From the NCBI GenBank assembly GCA_964404765.1, contig CAYOLL010000011.1:1-64000 (forward strand): a DNA stretch of 64,000 nucleotides, written 5' to 3'. The position numbers and the translations under genes were made by a program. Positions within the stretch are counted from its first letter, which is position 1. The number at the start of each line of letters is the position of its first letter. The notes beneath the pieces are model-generated. The model had not been told where the DNA came from, made no database searches, and saw nothing but the letters and a program-made list of their open reading frames with translations. The stretch is from CAYOLL01 sp964404765 [NCBI: uncultured Gemmatimonadota bacterium] (GTDB lineage: Bacteria; 4572-55). This document shows positions 17,410 through 26,118 of this stretch, piece by piece.

Positions 17410-18621
17410 ATGACCAACCAAATTCATGCCGTTTTTCGCCAGGCTTATAACGATTTTGATGTCAAGCCGTTGCGCGGCGAATTGCTGCGCAAATTCTACG
17501 TGGACAGCTTTGCCAAAGACACCGCCGCCGATATCAAAACGACCCTGGACATTTCGACCGCCAACGAGAAGATTCTGGTCGTCGGCCACCGCGGCTGCGG
17601 CAAATCGACCGTGCTCAGCAAGATTGCCGAGGAGTTGGATGACCAATACTTCGTCATCATGTTTTCGGCATTGGACGATCTGAACATGATGGACGTGCAA
17701 ACGCTGGACCTGCTGCTGATCATGTACATGAAGATCACTGAAATCATGGATCGCCGTAAGATTCCCGACTCCCTCAGCAAATTTGAAAAATTCATGGGTT
17801 TTGCCAAAAACAAAGTCAGGGTTGATGATGTGAGCGTGGGATTCTTTAAAGCGCTGTCCTTTAAGCTTAAGGTGGAACACGAGTTCCGCGATATGGTGCG
17901 GATCGAACTGCGCAATCGCTTGGATGAATTGCAAAAAAAGATTGCTGAAGCCTGCGTCGACATTCAGCAAAAGACGAAGAAGGAAGCGCTGATCATCATT
18001 GACGACCTGGATAAGCTGGCCTCGGACACAGCCCGCAAGATTTTTATTGAGGACAATCCGCTGATTACCGTGCCGGAAGCGCGCACCGTCTTTACCTTCC
18101 CGCTGGAAAGCTATTACAGCAAAGACTTTGCCAAAGTCAACAACGCCTACGACAGCGTGATGATTCCGGTCGTCAACCTGCATGATGCGGCCCAAAACTA
18201 CCGGCCGGATGTGTTGGACGAGCTCAAAAAGCTGATCTGGAAGCGTTTAGATAAGCAATACATCACCGATTCGGCACTAAAATTGCTCATTGATAGCAGT
18301 GGCGGCTTGCTGCGCGACCTGGTCAAGTTCATGCAGGATGCCTGCAAAAAAGCCATCCTGGCCCAAACCGAGCAAATCACGGAAGAAATCGCTGCCCAAG
18401 TTGTCGCCGAATTGGCTAACCAATACCGTCGCTGGTTTGATTTTCCAAAATATAGACAGGCCGCGGAACAGATTGCCAAAACCCGTGAAAAAGAGGCCAT
18501 TGCCCAGGACATTTTTATCGAAATGCTGCATCACATGTTCGCCCTGGAATATCGCTACCAAAAAAAGATTTGGTTCAATCTGCACCCGTGTTTGGCGGCG
18601 GCAATGAGCAATGAGCAATGA
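17410..18621 (+). CDS. P-loop ATPase of a conflict-type cluster
   Basis: 403 residues. Walker A is GHRGCGKST near residue 60, and Walker B is LIIIDDLDKLA near residue 197, a DDLDK pattern seen in KAP/AAA-like signalling ATPases. A charged region (about 120-185) precedes Walker B and the C-terminus is helical. No membrane segment is seen. It is the first gene of a forward run containing a toxin-antitoxin pair and an iSTAND/NACHT/FGE protein; I infer that ATPase and NACHT protein work together, because paired NTPases are common in such systems. The last codons (MSNEQ) are made by a tandem repeat that runs over the stop. The family name is uncertain. Confidence 0.65.
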   Translation: MTNQIHAVFRQAYNDFDVKPLRGELLRKFYVDSFAKDTAADIKTTLDISTANEKILVVGHRGCGKSTVLSKIAEELDDQYFVIMFSALDDLNMMDVQTLDLLLIMYMKITEIMDRRKIPDSLSKFEKFMGFAKNKVRVDDVSVGFFKALSFKLKVEHEFRDMVRIELRNRLDELQKKIAEACVDIQQKTKKEALIIIDDLDKLASDTARKIFIEDNPLITVPEARTVFTFPLESYYSKDFAKVNNAYDSVMIPVVNLHDAAQNYRPDVLDELKKLIWKRLDKQYITDSALKLLIDSSGGLLRDLVKFMQDACKKAILAQTEQITEEIAAQVVAELANQYRRWFDFPKYRQAAEQIAKTREKEAIAQDIFIEMLHHMFALEYRYQKKIWFNLHPCLAAAMSNEQ

Positions 18622-18641
18622 ACAATGAACAATGAACAATG
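18602..18641 (+). repeat. Tandem ~7-bp repeat at a gene end
   Basis: CAATGAG/CAATGAA units run across the stop codon of the ATPase gene and stop just before the ribosome site of the next gene. Similar units occur at 35626-35660 and 57322-57347. Confidence 0.8.
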
Positions 18642-18653
18642 CGGAGGAATCGA

Positions 18654-18998
18654 ATGACAACGATCACCATTCAACTGACCAATGACCGGTTTACTTTTAT
18701 CAAGCGGCAACTGAAGGACGGCGGATATAAAGATATCAACCAAATTTTTAGCCGTATGATTGACCGTGAAAGAGAAATTCAGGCCATCAATCAAGTCATG
18801 GAAAGAAATGTTCGGGCCTATCTTGACAAAGATGAAAAACCGCCCGTCCCGTATGCCGATCGTCTTGACGAAGCGGAAAGCCTTTTGGATGAAGTGGAAG
18901 ACGAGCCGGTTGACATGACCGCAGCAGAGTGGGCCAATATAAATGCCGAAATCACCGCCCAATATCAAGCGCGTAAAAATCGCCGGAAAACCTCATGA
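18654..18998 (+). CDS. ParD-like antitoxin
   Basis: 114 residues. GGAGG at 18643-18647 sets the start at ATG 18654 rather than the in-frame ATG at 18639, which lies within the tandem repeat. The N-terminus TTITIQLTNDRFTFIKRQLKDGGYKDINQIFSRMID is a ribbon-helix-helix type DNA-binding region, followed by an acidic C-terminal tail that would wrap the toxin. The overlap with the next start (ATGA) and the identity of that gene support an antitoxin that also represses its own operon. Confidence 0.7.
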   Translation: MTTITIQLTNDRFTFIKRQLKDGGYKDINQIFSRMIDREREIQAINQVMERNVRAYLDKDEKPPVPYADRLDEAESLLDEVEDEPVDMTAAEWANINAEITAQYQARKNRRKTS

Positions 18999-19312
18999 AA
19001 ATACGCATTAGCCAACATCGGGAGGCGCGAGTCGATCTAATCGCCATTTCCCTGCAAATAGCCGTTAAGCTGAAAAAACCGACGGCGAGTCATCGCTTTA
19101 CCGAAAATGTCAACGAGACCCTGAATACGCTGATTATGATGCCTTACTTGGGTTCCGGATGCAAATTCAAAAAGACAAAATATGCCAAAATGCGTTCATG
19201 CCCGGTAAAAGACTTTCCTAATATCCTGATTTTTTATACTCCGATCAAAGATGGCATTGAAGTCTATCGGATCGTTTGCAGCGGCCCCTGTTTGGATGCC
19301 GTTTTTGCCTGA
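18995..19312 (+). CDS. ParE/RelE-superfamily toxin
   Basis: 105 residues in the usual RelE/ParE fold order: IRISQHREARVDLIAIS at the start, ETLNTLIMMPYLG in the middle, and the C-terminal block MRSCPVKDFPNILIFYTPIKDGIEVYRIVCSG. It overlaps the antitoxin gene by four bases. ParE poisons gyrase whereas RelE cuts mRNA; which applies here cannot be told. The pair interrupts what may be an ATPase/NACHT operon. A short tandem CATAACTC repeat lies just after it (about 19316-19340). Confidence 0.8.
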   Translation: MKIRISQHREARVDLIAISLQIAVKLKKPTASHRFTENVNETLNTLIMMPYLGSGCKFKKTKYAKMRSCPVKDFPNILIFYTPIKDGIEVYRIVCSGPCLDAVFA

Positions 19313-19369
19313 ACATAACTCCATAACTCCATAACTCCAACACCGCCTTCCATTTTTGAGGCAACGACC

Positions 19370-21985
19370 ATGAGACCCGCGCCGCGTTTGCGCCCCAACA
19401 TCTATGACGAACTCAAGATTCACCTGCAAATCGCGCAGGTGGGCAGCTTTATCGTCGGGCTGTTCGCGGACAAGCTTGTCCCGGATGTGCTGATCGAGCG
19501 GCTCAAGCACGACCTGCCCGATCAGTTTCAGTTCACCATCCGCATTGACCCGCAAAAAGTGCATTTCCCGACCTTTTTTAACATGAATTGGGAGCCTTTC
19601 GGCGTCAACAGCAACATCTTTCACATTATCGGCATTACCGAGTTGGCCGACGAGTGGGTCGAAAGCCTGTTCCAATATTTGCAATACGGCCGCGATCAGT
19701 TCAAGGCCCAGCCGTACGCCCTGGTCTTTTGGCTGGATGAGGCGCTGGAAAAAGAGCTGTTTTACAAAGCGCCTGACTTTCACCATTGGGTGACCGGCTC
19801 GTATGACTTTACCGATCTGGAGGCCGATGACGACGATCTGGCCGAGGCCAAAGCCGAAAATGCCGTGCCGACGGACAAAATGGCCGCCTATCTGGACAAA
19901 ACCGTCTGGCAGTTTGACCATTGGAGCGAGATCGAAAGCCGCGATTTCCTGCTGGAAGTGATGGGTCGGGTGGACTTGCGCCAATCGTATGTGCCGTCCA
20001 GCTACACCGACGAGACCGGGCGCAAGCAGCCGTTGAGCGAGTTGCTGGCCGATTTTTTGGATGACGAACAGCGCCATTTTCTGGCCTTGCTGGCCGATTT
20101 TGGCATGGGCAAATCGTCCTTTTCGCTATGCTATTTTGTGGAATTGGCCCGCAAATTTCTGGCCAAACAGACTGATCGCATTCCCGTCTTTGTCACGCTC
20201 AAGGATTACCAGGGCGAGTTGGATTTGGAGCGCCTGATCCGGCGCGAGTTCTACGACCGTTATGGCATTGAATTGTCCTTTTCCGTCTTTACTGAACTGG
20301 CTCTGCAAGGCCGCTTCGTCATCTTTGTTGACGGCTTTGATGAAATGACGGCCACCGCCGGTAACGCCGCGGCCATCCATAACCTGAACCAACTGACCCG
20401 CCTGACTTTTGAAAACATTCTCTTTTTAACCGAAAAAGTGGGCGCGCCGCGCCGGCCCAACAAAGTCGTGCTGACTTCGCGCACCCACTACTTTCTGACC
20501 GAGACGCAGGCGGACAAACTGCTGCGAATCAGCAAAACCCGGCTCTATCGGCTCTACGCTTATAAGGAAGAACTGCCGCTGCCCAGCGTCCGGCTGAACG
20601 AATTTGACGAAAGCGACGTGCGCGCCTTTATCGCCCAAAAGTTTCCCCAAGCCGACGACCGCGCCTTTTTGGAAAAGACCATTGCCCAAACCTACAATTT
20701 GCAGGATTTGACGAAGCGACCGCTACTGTTGAAGATGATTAGTGAAAGCCTACCGACCCTGCAAACCAAACGTCAGATCAACGCCGCCGATCTCTACAAA
20801 GTTTACACCGACTTATGGATTGAGCAGGAAGACGCCAAATCCGTGTTGACCCCGGCCGGCAAACGCCAATTGATGTGGAACATGGCCTGCCACATATTTG
20901 AGAAGGGTGGCGACTTTTCGCTGCACTATACCAAACTGATCGAGTCGCTCTCTGAAGGCGAGAAATTTTCCCCCTTAAAAGAGCCTGCCCTGAGCTTGTC
21001 GAAGGGGGAGGGTGTTCCGGCAATTTTTAAAGGCGAGTGGACGGAAGAAAAACTGCTCTACGACCTGACCACCTGCTCCTTCCTGAACCGCGACGCTGCC
21101 GGCAACTTTAAATTCATGCACAAATCTTTTATGGAGTTTTTTATCGCCGAGAAGCTGGCCCGCGTCATTGATCAATTGGACAAATCGCCTTTTTTCAAAA
21201 GCCCGGAAGTCCGCTTTTTTATTGACGGTCTAACCCGAAATGACATTTCCTTACGAAATGTCATTTCTAACGGCATGGAGGAGCGCGACGGGCGCTTTTT
21301 TAATCCTATCGCCGAGATTGAAATGGTTTACATCCCGCCAGGCCCATTTATTTATGGCGAAGGGGAAGAGCAGAAGACCGTGAATATCCAGCGCGGTTAT
21401 TTTATCGGCAAATATCCGGTGACCAACGCCGATTTTAAGCGCTTTATGGACACGGGCGGTTATGCGCAGCAAGCGTTTTGGTCGACCGACGGTTGGCAGC
21501 GCAAAAGCGCAGACAAATGGTCCGAACCGCGCTATTGGCGCGATGAAAAATGGAAACAAGCCGATTGCCCGGCCGTGGGCGTGTCCTGGTATGAAGCCGA
21601 AGCTTATGCCAACTGGTGTGGCAGTCAATTACCAACCGAAGCGATGTGGGAAAAAGCAGCCCGCGGCAGCGATGGCCGTAGATATCCGTGGGGCAACGAG
21701 GGACCGACCGATATGCATAGCAATTTTAGCAGCAAAGTTGGCCGAACCACGCCGGTCGACCGCTATCCAAGCGGTCAAAGTCCTTACGGTGTGTGGGATT
21801 TGAGCGGCAATGTGTGGGAATGGAATGCGGATTTATACAGTGTAAAAAATACACTTACGGCTCGCGTGTTGCGGGGCGGCTCGTGGGGCGGTGGCGGACT
21901 CAACTGCCGTTCGGCCTATCGCCTCAGGGACAACCCCGCCGATCGTGTCTACGACGGGGGTTTTCGCGTCGCCCGGGGATTTTAG
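19370..21985 (+). CDS. iSTAND-like/NACHT NTPase fused to a C-terminal FGE-sulfatase (C-type-lectin-fold) domain
   Basis: 871 residues. Residues 1-160 resemble the inactive STAND-like module of bacterial conflict proteins (ALVFWLDEALEKELFYKAPDF). A NACHT NTPase follows with Walker A ADFGMGKSS near 245 and Walker B VIFVDGFDEM near 320. A CCTGAGC-type repeat adds PALSLSKG near 542. Residues 652-871 form a formylglycine-generating-enzyme-like domain (MVYIPPGPFIYGEGEE, GKYPVTNADFKRFM, VSWYEAEAYANWC, LPTEAMWEKAARG, YPWGNEG, GVWDLSGNVWEW, VLRGGSWGGGG...NCRSAYR...GGFRVARGF). Here this fold is more likely a binding module than an enzyme. The last ~40 codons match the target region of diversity-generating retroelements. 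Known: related NTPase-FGE proteins occur in diversifying conflict systems. Inference: a sensor with a variable ligand site. Confidence 0.8.
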   Translation: MRPAPRLRPNIYDELKIHLQIAQVGSFIVGLFADKLVPDVLIERLKHDLPDQFQFTIRIDPQKVHFPTFFNMNWEPFGVNSNIFHIIGITELADEWVESLFQYLQYGRDQFKAQPYALVFWLDEALEKELFYKAPDFHHWVTGSYDFTDLEADDDDLAEAKAENAVPTDKMAAYLDKTVWQFDHWSEIESRDFLLEVMGRVDLRQSYVPSSYTDETGRKQPLSELLADFLDDEQRHFLALLADFGMGKSSFSLCYFVELARKFLAKQTDRIPVFVTLKDYQGELDLERLIRREFYDRYGIELSFSVFTELALQGRFVIFVDGFDEMTATAGNAAAIHNLNQLTRLTFENILFLTEKVGAPRRPNKVVLTSRTHYFLTETQADKLLRISKTRLYRLYAYKEELPLPSVRLNEFDESDVRAFIAQKFPQADDRAFLEKTIAQTYNLQDLTKRPLLLKMISESLPTLQTKRQINAADLYKVYTDLWIEQEDAKSVLTPAGKRQLMWNMACHIFEKGGDFSLHYTKLIESLSEGEKFSPLKEPALSLSKGEGVPAIFKGEWTEEKLLYDLTTCSFLNRDAAGNFKFMHKSFMEFFIAEKLARVIDQLDKSPFFKSPEVRFFIDGLTRNDISLRNVISNGMEERDGRFFNPIAEIEMVYIPPGPFIYGEGEEQKTVNIQRGYFIGKYPVTNADFKRFMDTGGYAQQAFWSTDGWQRKSADKWSEPRYWRDEKWKQADCPAVGVSWYEAEAYANWCGSQLPTEAMWEKAARGSDGRRYPWGNEGPTDMHSNFSSKVGRTTPVDRYPSGQSPYGVWDLSGNVWEWNADLYSVKNTLTARVLRGGSWGGGGLNCRSAYRLRDNPADRVYDGGFRVARGF
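20984..21007. repeat. CCTGAGCTTGTCGAAGGG-family repeat inside the NACHT-FGE gene
   Basis: In frame, giving PALSLSKGEG between the NACHT helical region and the conserved block before the FGE domain. Same family as 14732-14757 in smc. Confidence 0.75.
21862..21982 (+). other. Candidate DGR-type variable region at the end of the FGE domain
   Basis: The stretch begins VLRGGSW and ends GGFRVARGF, the two fixed anchors of lectin-fold DGR targets. Many codons between them at the usual variable positions end in C (GGC, CTC, AAC, GAC, GTC, TAC), as expected if AAC codons of a template repeat had been mutated at adenines; GGA, AGG and GGG do not fit. No template repeat or reverse transcriptase is visible in this window. 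Confidence 0.4.
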
Positions 21986-22075
21986 ACTGTTTATTTTTTA
22001 CACTTTTACGCTTTTTAATCTTCTTCCCCCTTTTCCCGCCATCAGGCGGGCGCAAAAATTTTGGGACAAATGGAG

Positions 22076-22136
22076 TAGCAAACTTCAGTTTGCAAGCCAT
22101 GGCGCAATCTCGCTGCTTGCAAACTGAAGTTTGCGA
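22076..22136. repeat. GCAAACTTCAGTTTGC repeat pair
   Basis: GCAAACTTCAGTTTGCAAGC and its inverse GCTTGCAAACTGAAGTTTGC are separated by about 20 nt. It lies in the gap between the converging NACHT-FGE and sucB genes. Confidence 0.8.
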
Positions 22137-22151
22137 TTCCAAAATATTAAG

Positions 22152-22190
22152 CAAGATACCCACTTCCTTCAAGAAAGTGGGTATCTTTCG
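22152..22190. terminator. Bidirectional rho-independent terminator
   Basis: A 13-bp stem AAGATACCCACTT / AAGTGGGTATCTT with A-run and T-run flanks sits between two converging genes. Confidence 0.75.
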
Positions 22191-22202
22191 TTTAGCGTAT
22201 TC

Positions 22203-23441
22203 TTAAACCTGCAGCAGCAGCCGGGCCGGGTCTTCCATCAGTTCCTTGATCCGGATCAGGAAGGTCACCGACTCGCGGCCGTCAATCAGCCGGTGGTCGT
22301 ACGACAGCGCCACATACATCATCGGGCGGATCACCACCTGCCCGTCTAAGGCCACCGGCCGATCCTGTATCTTGTGCAAGCCCAAAATCGCCGTCTGCGG
22401 GATGTTGATAATCGGCGTAGACATCAGCGAGCCAAAAACGCCGCCGTTGGTGATCGTAAACGTGCCGCCGGTCATCTCATCCATCGTCAGTTGGCCGTCG
22501 CGGGCTTTTTTGGCCAGTCGGCCGATTTCGCCTTCAATTTGATGCAGGCCCATCTTCTCGGCCTGCCGCACAATCGGCGTGACCAGACCGCGCGGCGTGG
22601 AAACAGCCACAGAAATATCGCAGTAGTCATGGTAGACAATTTCCGTCTCATCAATCGTGGCGTTGACAATCGGCTTTTCCAGCAGGGCCACGCAGGCCGC
22701 CCGCGTAAAAAACGACATAAAGCCCAGCTTGATGCCGTGCTTTTCCTCAAAAATATCCTTGTATTTCTTGCGCAAATCCATCACCGTGGTCATGTCGATC
22801 TCGTTAAAAGTCGTCAACATGGCCGTTTCGTTTTTGGCCTGCACCAATCGGCGGGCAATCGTCTTGCGCAGCGTAGACATCTTCTCGCGCCGTTCGCCAC
22901 GCGGCACGGTTGGAGCCGGGGCTGCCTCGGCTTTTGGCGGCGCAGCCGGGGTCGGCGCAACAGGCAGCGCGCCCTTCTGACTCAGGGCCTGCAGGGCGTC
23001 CTCTTTTGTGATTCGCCCGTCCGCGCCGGTGCCTTTCACCTTTTCTAAAGCGATGCCGGCGCCATCCAGAATGCCGGCGGCCAGCGGCGAAACCCGCACT
23101 TTGCGCTCCGTGACCAGCAGACCTTCGCTGCTGCTTTCGGGCTCGGCCGTTTTCGGCGCGGTCACATCTTTTAACGACGGTTTCGCCGGCGCGCTCACGG
23201 CTTTGGCATCGGTGTCCAAAAAGCCGACGGTGGCGCCTACGGCAATCGTCTCGCCGCTCTGCGTTTTAATCTCCAGTTGCCCGGCGGCTGTGGCCGGCAC
23301 GGGCATGGAGGCCTTGTCCGATTCGATCTCCAAAACCGGCTCGTCCATTTTGACAAAGTCGCCATTGTTCTTGAGCCAACGGGCCAGCACGACTTCGCTG
23401 ACCGATTCGCCAACCGATGGAATTTTGATTTCAACTTTCAT
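22203..23441 (-). CDS. sucB: Dihydrolipoamide acyltransferase (E2), 2-oxoglutarate dehydrogenase type
   Basis: 412 residues from ATG 23441, chosen because GAGGG lies 6 nt upstream and [13 protein letters not shown] is the standard start; the frame stays open for 35 more codons upstream through a repeat. One lipoyl domain (1-80) has the lipoylated lysine Lys43 in ESDKAS. A linker leads to the E3/E1-binding domain ([13 protein letters not shown]...GRITKEDAL, about 135-170), an Ala/Pro linker, and the catalytic domain with the active-site [12 protein letters not shown]. It transfers succinyl (or another acyl) from lipoamide to CoA in the TCA cycle complex. No E1 or E3 gene is adjacent, so substrate assignment rests on E2 sequence style. 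Confidence 0.93.
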   Translation of the reverse strand: MKVEIKIPSVGESVSEVVLARWLKNNGDFVKMDEPVLEIESDKASMPVPATAAGQLEIKTQSGETIAVGATVGFLDTDAKAVSAPAKPSLKDVTAPKTAEPESSSEGLLVTERKVRVSPLAAGILDGAGIALEKVKGTGADGRITKEDALQALSQKGALPVAPTPAAPPKAEAAPAPTVPRGERREKMSTLRKTIARRLVQAKNETAMLTTFNEIDMTTVMDLRKKYKDIFEEKHGIKLGFMSFFTRAACVALLEKPIVNATIDETEIVYHDYCDISVAVSTPRGLVTPIVRQAEKMGLHQIEGEIGRLAKKARDGQLTMDEMTGGTFTITNGGVFGSLMSTPIINIPQTAILGLHKIQDRPVALDGQVVIRPMMYVALSYDHRLIDGRESVTFLIRIKELMEDPARLLLQV

Positions 23442-23466
23442 AATTTGCCCTCGTTGTAAGGATGCA

Positions 23467-23553
23467 GGTAACCTTGCGAAGGTTAAATTTGTTGCGGAGT
23501 CAGGATTTTCAAGATTTGCCGAACTCCCAAGCGTAAACCTTCGCAAGGTTATT
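23467..23553. repeat. AACCTTGCGAAGGTT repeat pair
   Basis: TAACCTTGCGAAGGTTAA at the left and AAACCTTCGCAAGGTTA at the right, about 50 bp apart, directly upstream of sucB. Same family at 35906-35976 and inside the element at 42140-42252. Confidence 0.8.
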
Positions 23554-23594
23554 TTAAAAACGGATGCGCTTTTTATGTTTGCGGCAGATCAAAT

Positions 23595-23804
23595 TTAACT
23601 TTTGACCGGCAGGACGTGAATTGCTTTGATCACCAATTCCACTTCATCGCCGATTTGCAGATTGAGGTCTTCTAACGATTCCGTGGTTAAAACGGATGCC
23701 ATCTGCGCCGGCAGCGTGACCTCAAATTTTACCAGAGACATAATATCACCCTTTTTGACCGAGGTGACTTTGCCCGTTATCTTGTTTCGTGCGCCGTATT
23801 TCAT
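23595..23804 (-). CDS. Molybdenum-pterin-binding (Mop/TOBE) domain protein
   Basis: 69 residues matching a single Mop domain: MKYGARNKITGKVTSVKKGDIMSLVKF opens the fold, followed by SVLTTESLEDLNLQIGDEVELVIKA. Molbindins bind molybdate or tungstate for storage or homeostasis. A good GGAGGA precedes the ATG. It stands alone, with no molybdate transport gene beside it. Confidence 0.85.
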   Translation of the reverse strand: MKYGARNKITGKVTSVKKGDIMSLVKFEVTLPAQMASVLTTESLEDLNLQIGDEVELVIKAIHVLPVKS

Positions 23805-23860
23805 GATTCCTCCATAAAAACGAAAGTGGTTTTTCCGAAATAACAGAATGCAATTTTATC

Positions 23861-24022
23861 ATCTATTCTCGTTAAGGGTTAGAAGTTGCAATTGTACAAA
23901 GTGTCATTCCGGCACGTTTTTAGCCGGAATCTTCTTACAGGTAAGCAAGATGCCGGATAGAAGCACTCCGGCATGACATCGAATTGAAATGCAATTTCTA
24001 ACCCTTAATCAGTATATATATG
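23861..24022. repeat. TTAAGGGTTAGAA inverted-repeat element, left copy
   Basis: Ends TTAAGGGTTAGAAGTTGCA and TGCAATTTCTAACCCTTAA face each other. The outer flanks CTATTCTCG and TCAGTATATA reappear inverted around the right copy at 24864-25017, so the two copies have opposite orientation with mgtC between them. The next 170 bp to 24190 contain a further inverted repeat of the TTTCGTGT...TTCGTGGT type and no gene. Confidence 0.75.
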
Positions 24023-24199
24023 AGTTCAGTCTAATAACCATGAAATACTCGAAACACACGAAAATAACGGATTGCAGAGCGCTACGCCAGAATTTTGAGT
24101 TCTGCTTGTCCGAGCTACGCAAGGCTTTAATTCATAAACCTTTCGTGTATTATTTGTCTTTCGTGGTGAATAATTCAGTGACTCGTATATGTTCAAATT

Positions 24200-24832
24200 T
24201 CAAAATCGGAGCTCGTGTACGTCCGGGTCGGCCAACAGTTTGGCGGTCAGGCGCTCGTGCGCTTTGGGTCGGCCACTGGCCAGCCAGCGACAGGTCATTT
24301 GATTGCCGGACTTTACCTGATGCCGTTCTTTAAGCAGTAGACCGTTGGCACGAAAAGTGCCTTCTAACTCCGCAATTTTGGGAATATTTAATGAACAAAC
24401 CAGTTCGTAAGCCCGCACTTCCCAGATATTGTCAATCAAATGCTCGATCCACGGAAACAACCACAGTACAATCAATGCCATCGCCAAACCAGCGCCGGCC
24501 AAAGCGTACTGCCCGCCGCCAATGGCCATGCCCAGCGCCGCCGTCAGCCAGATCGTGGCAGCGGTGGTCAAACCGATCACCCGGCCGCCTTCGCGCAAAA
24601 TCACGCCCGCGCCCAAAAAGCCGACCCCACTGACAATTTGGGCGGCAATGCGCGTCGGGTCCCGATCCTGCGCCAAATGACCGGACAGCATCGTAAACAG
24701 GGTGGCGCCGGTGCAGATAAAAATCAACGTGCGAAACCCGGCGGCTTTGTCACGAAACTCCCGCTCCAGGCCAATCATGCCGCCGGCTATTACCGCCAAT
24801 ATAATTCGGATAAAATCTTCATTGCTTAGCAT
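24200..24832 (-). CDS. mgtC: MgtC/SapB family membrane protein
   Basis: About 210 residues from the ATG at 24832; a TTG four codons earlier is less likely. The N-terminal membrane domain has the MgtC hallmarks AGGMIGLEREFRDKAAGFRT, GATLFTML, RIAAQIVSGVGFLGAG and GLTTAATIWLTAALG, with five membrane helices, followed by a soluble ACT-like C-terminus (about 140-210). Such proteins affect Mg2+ homeostasis, membrane potential or ATP synthase; the transport role is not settled. It lies between inverted copies of one repeat element. Confidence 0.9.
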   Translation of the reverse strand: MLSNEDFIRIILAVIAGGMIGLEREFRDKAAGFRTLIFICTGATLFTMLSGHLAQDRDPTRIAAQIVSGVGFLGAGVILREGGRVIGLTTAATIWLTAALGMAIGGGQYALAGAGLAMALIVLWLFPWIEHLIDNIWEVRAYELVCSLNIPKIAELEGTFRANGLLLKERHQVKSGNQMTCRWLASGRPKAHERLTAKLLADPDVHELRF

Positions 24833-24863
24833 AAAAACGACCAAATTGAAGGCTTGTGCTGAT

Positions 24864-25017
24864 TATATACTGATTAAGGGTTAGAAGTTACATTTTAAAC
24901 CCTTAGGGTTTCCGTTGCCGAAAGTGTAAAAATCGGCAAGGCTTAACCATCTCCGTAAAGAAAACCCTAAGGGTTTGTTCTGCCAAAAATAACCCTTAAC
25001 GAGAATAGTGGATAGAA
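24864..25017. repeat. TTAAGGGTTAGAA element, right copy, with nested AACCCTAAGGGTT pair
   Basis: Inverted relative to 23861-24022. Inside, at 24895-24979, a second palindrome family (AAACCCTTAGGGTTT and AAACCCTAAGGGTTT) forms its own pair, so one repeat family is inserted in another. Its right edge cuts off a gene relic at 25018. Confidence 0.75.
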
Positions 25018-25176
25018 AATATAAACCAATGGCTTGTCGCATCTAATCAATTTCCCGACGTGGTTTTGCTTTTTCCGGACATCTCGAATCATCTTGCCGC
25101 TGCGATAAACCAGCGTCGCCACGGTGTGTCGCAGGAATTGGCGGGTGCTTTCGGGGGATATGTTCCTTTTCTGCAA
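25018..25176 (-). pseudogene. Relic of a DinB-like (DinB/MST superfamily) gene, N-terminal part
   Basis: The reverse strand reads STRQFLRHTVATLVYRSGKMIRDV, which resembles the first helix of DinB-like four-helix proteins (LRHTLATLAYRaaKALRG). The similarity ends where the repeat element begins, so the rest is lost. A consensus promoter faces it from 25203-25231. Confidence 0.4.
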
Positions 25177-25202
25177 CTCTACTTCAGATCGCGCTACGAA
25201 AA

Positions 25203-25231
25203 ATTATACCCTTATCTGCGGGTCATGTCAA
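25203..25231 (-). promoter_or_regulatory. Perfect consensus sigma-70 promoter
   Basis: On the reverse strand TTGACA (25226-25231), a 17-nt spacer and TATAAT (25203-25208): an exact match to the consensus. It drives toward the DinB-like relic. The same promoter with a closely similar spacer occurs at 28362-28390. Confidence 0.75.
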
Positions 25232-25269
25232 GGAAATTTACTGCACAAAATGATCGTGACGGTTTGTGG

Positions 25270-25837
<568 letters not shown>

Positions 25838-26118
25838 GCATTTTTCCCTATCTTTTGGCATGGCTTGCAGTTCCTTGCCCCGTTGTTGGGTTAGCTGAGC
25901 CAGAAAATCCCGCTATTGGTCAGCGGCACATTGGATCACAATGAGAGTGAGACGATGGTGGTGGCGGGGGTGGAGGTGATGCGAAAAACTTGCCAATGAT
26001 GGTGGCGTGACGATGGATTTTGAAATATTATTAGGTTGAAAACAACCACGAGCTGATTATATTTACCAAAAGGATTGGGTTGAAGTGTCAACCGTGAACC
26101 CAAGAACGGAGGTGCGCT
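25838..26118. other. Gene-free gap with unrecognised remnants
   Basis: 281 bp. It contains the second LTQQR-like remnant near 25863-25905 and a short forward stretch (PLLVSGTLDHNESETMVVAG) at about 25904-25965 that ends in a stop; neither is complete. No promoter or RNA gene is evident. GGAGG at its end belongs to the next gene. Confidence 0.3.

Noticed and set aside
17359-18195. 278-codon reverse-strand frame opposite the P-loop ATPase gene
   Set aside because: Low-complexity shadow of a gene with clear Walker motifs; no ribosome site or recognisable domain.
19196-20077. 293-codon reverse-strand frame opposite the ParE/NACHT region
   Set aside because: Covers two well-supported forward genes and has no recognisable domain.
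21325-21985. FGE domain as an active formylglycine-generating enzyme
   Set aside because: It is the C-terminal part of an NTPase fusion with no sulfatase gene nearby; a binding role fits better.
21986-22202. Search for a DGR template repeat or reverse transcriptase right after the FGE gene
   Set aside because: The gap holds only a palindrome pair and a terminator; no RT frame is present anywhere in the window.
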